Shown here piece after piece: positions 63,691 through 64,000 of a stretch of DNA of 64,000 nucleotides (within the stretch, counting starts at the first letter, position 1; each line of letters starts with the position of its first letter). Origin of the DNA: Eleusine coracana subsp. coracana (taxonomy: Eukaryota; Streptophyta; Magnoliopsida; Poales; Poaceae); the NCBI GenBank assembly GCA_032690845.1, contig CM064424.1:46575511-46639510 (forward strand), in the 5' to 3' direction. The notes beneath the pieces are model-generated. The model worked only from the letters and a program-made list of their open reading frames with translations, had not been told where the DNA came from and did no database searches. The translations under genes were made by a program, and so were the position numbers.

Positions 63691-64000
63691 GGGGGGGGGG
63701 GGGAGAGAGGGGGGAGGCGGATTCAGGGGTTTTCTTGATCTGCGTAAGAGAATCTTCTTCTTAAATACAATACCCAGCGGCCGTTATACCCCCCCCCCTC
63801 CCCTGCAGGTCAAGTTCTTTTTATAATACTCATACAAAGAAGTACTCCATCTGTTTCAAAATTATTATCGTCACTAGGGGTGAAAGTGGTGTGGATAATT
63901 ATCCGATCCGATCCGGTCCGAATCTGATTTTAAAGGATTTGGTATGACATTTTAGATATCCTAGTAGTTTTGATCCGATCCGAATCCGATTTTGTGCGGA
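63691..64000. other. Low-complexity end of window
   Basis: Contains long G (about 63691-63702) and C runs (about 63788-63797) and the start of a CCGATCCGAATC-type repeat near 63905-63990, which probably continues past the window. Confidence 0.5.

Noticed and set aside
1..64000. CRISPR arrays, operons, bacterial-type promoters, rRNA or true tRNA genes
   Set aside because: Nothing of this kind was seen. The window is a plant nuclear sequence; tRNA-like words at 16.6 and 63.5 kb are better explained as SINE remnants.

Overview
This is plant nuclear DNA, most likely from a panicoid grass (sorghum/maize/sugarcane type). The signs are introns with GT-AG borders, dense nested transposons, CACTA elements with 'GCCGAGTG' subterminal repeats, Tourist and hAT MITEs, initiator-Met primer sites on LTR elements, and GC-rich islands beside AT-rich spacers. 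Only two cellular genes look intact.

The main one covers more than half the window on the minus strand (48373 down to 12225). Twenty exons can be joined with consistent splice phases and no in-frame stop, giving a predicted 1163-residue protein: an active-looking non-RD kinase, a degenerate pseudokinase, a major sperm protein (MSP) domain, and a WD40 domain like the N-terminus of coatomer beta-prime. Three large introns (about 8.2, 7.1 and 12.6 kb) hold nested transposons. Kinase-pseudokinase tandems are a known class of cereal disease-resistance protein; an MSP plus a COPI-like WD40 tail makes this one unusual.

The second is a two-exon, 416-residue YUCCA-type flavin monooxygenase (57513-56016, minus), the step from indole-3-pyruvate to auxin. 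Its intron carries a worn mini-CACTA.

Layout. 1-1.6 kb: spacer and a GC-rich 138-bp tandem repeat. 1.7-5.55 kb: CACTA relic with broken transposase genes and a perfect 48-bp palindrome. 5.55-12.2 kb: spacer, gene fragments, a minisatellite and a hAT-like MITE. 12.2-16.4 kb: WD40, MSP and kinase-2 C-lobe exons. 17.2-23.0 kb: complete CACTA (TSD GCT) with a broken Ulp1-protease gene. 23.35-28.96 kb: Tourist MITE split by a Ty3/gypsy chromovirus. 29.0-29.7 kb: kinase-2 N-lobe. 31.0-36.3 kb: Ty1/copia element containing a hAT MITE. 36.87-38.86 kb: linker exon, mini-CACTA and kinase-1 C-lobe. 40.5-42.7 kb: mini-CACTA split by a 2-kb non-coding LTR element. 43.1-46.3 kb: deleted copia. 47.1-48.4 kb: kinase-1 N-lobe. 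51.0-53.6 kb: Mutator-like element with 99-bp TIRs and a broken FAR1-type transposase. 54-55.7 kb: LTR-like and CACTA debris. 56.0-57.5 kb: YUCCA. 58-64 kb: GC-rich islands, a rearranged LINE and a SINE-like repeat.

All coordinates were read by eye. Splice sites are predictions without transcript support; family names rest on recognised motifs, not on searches.
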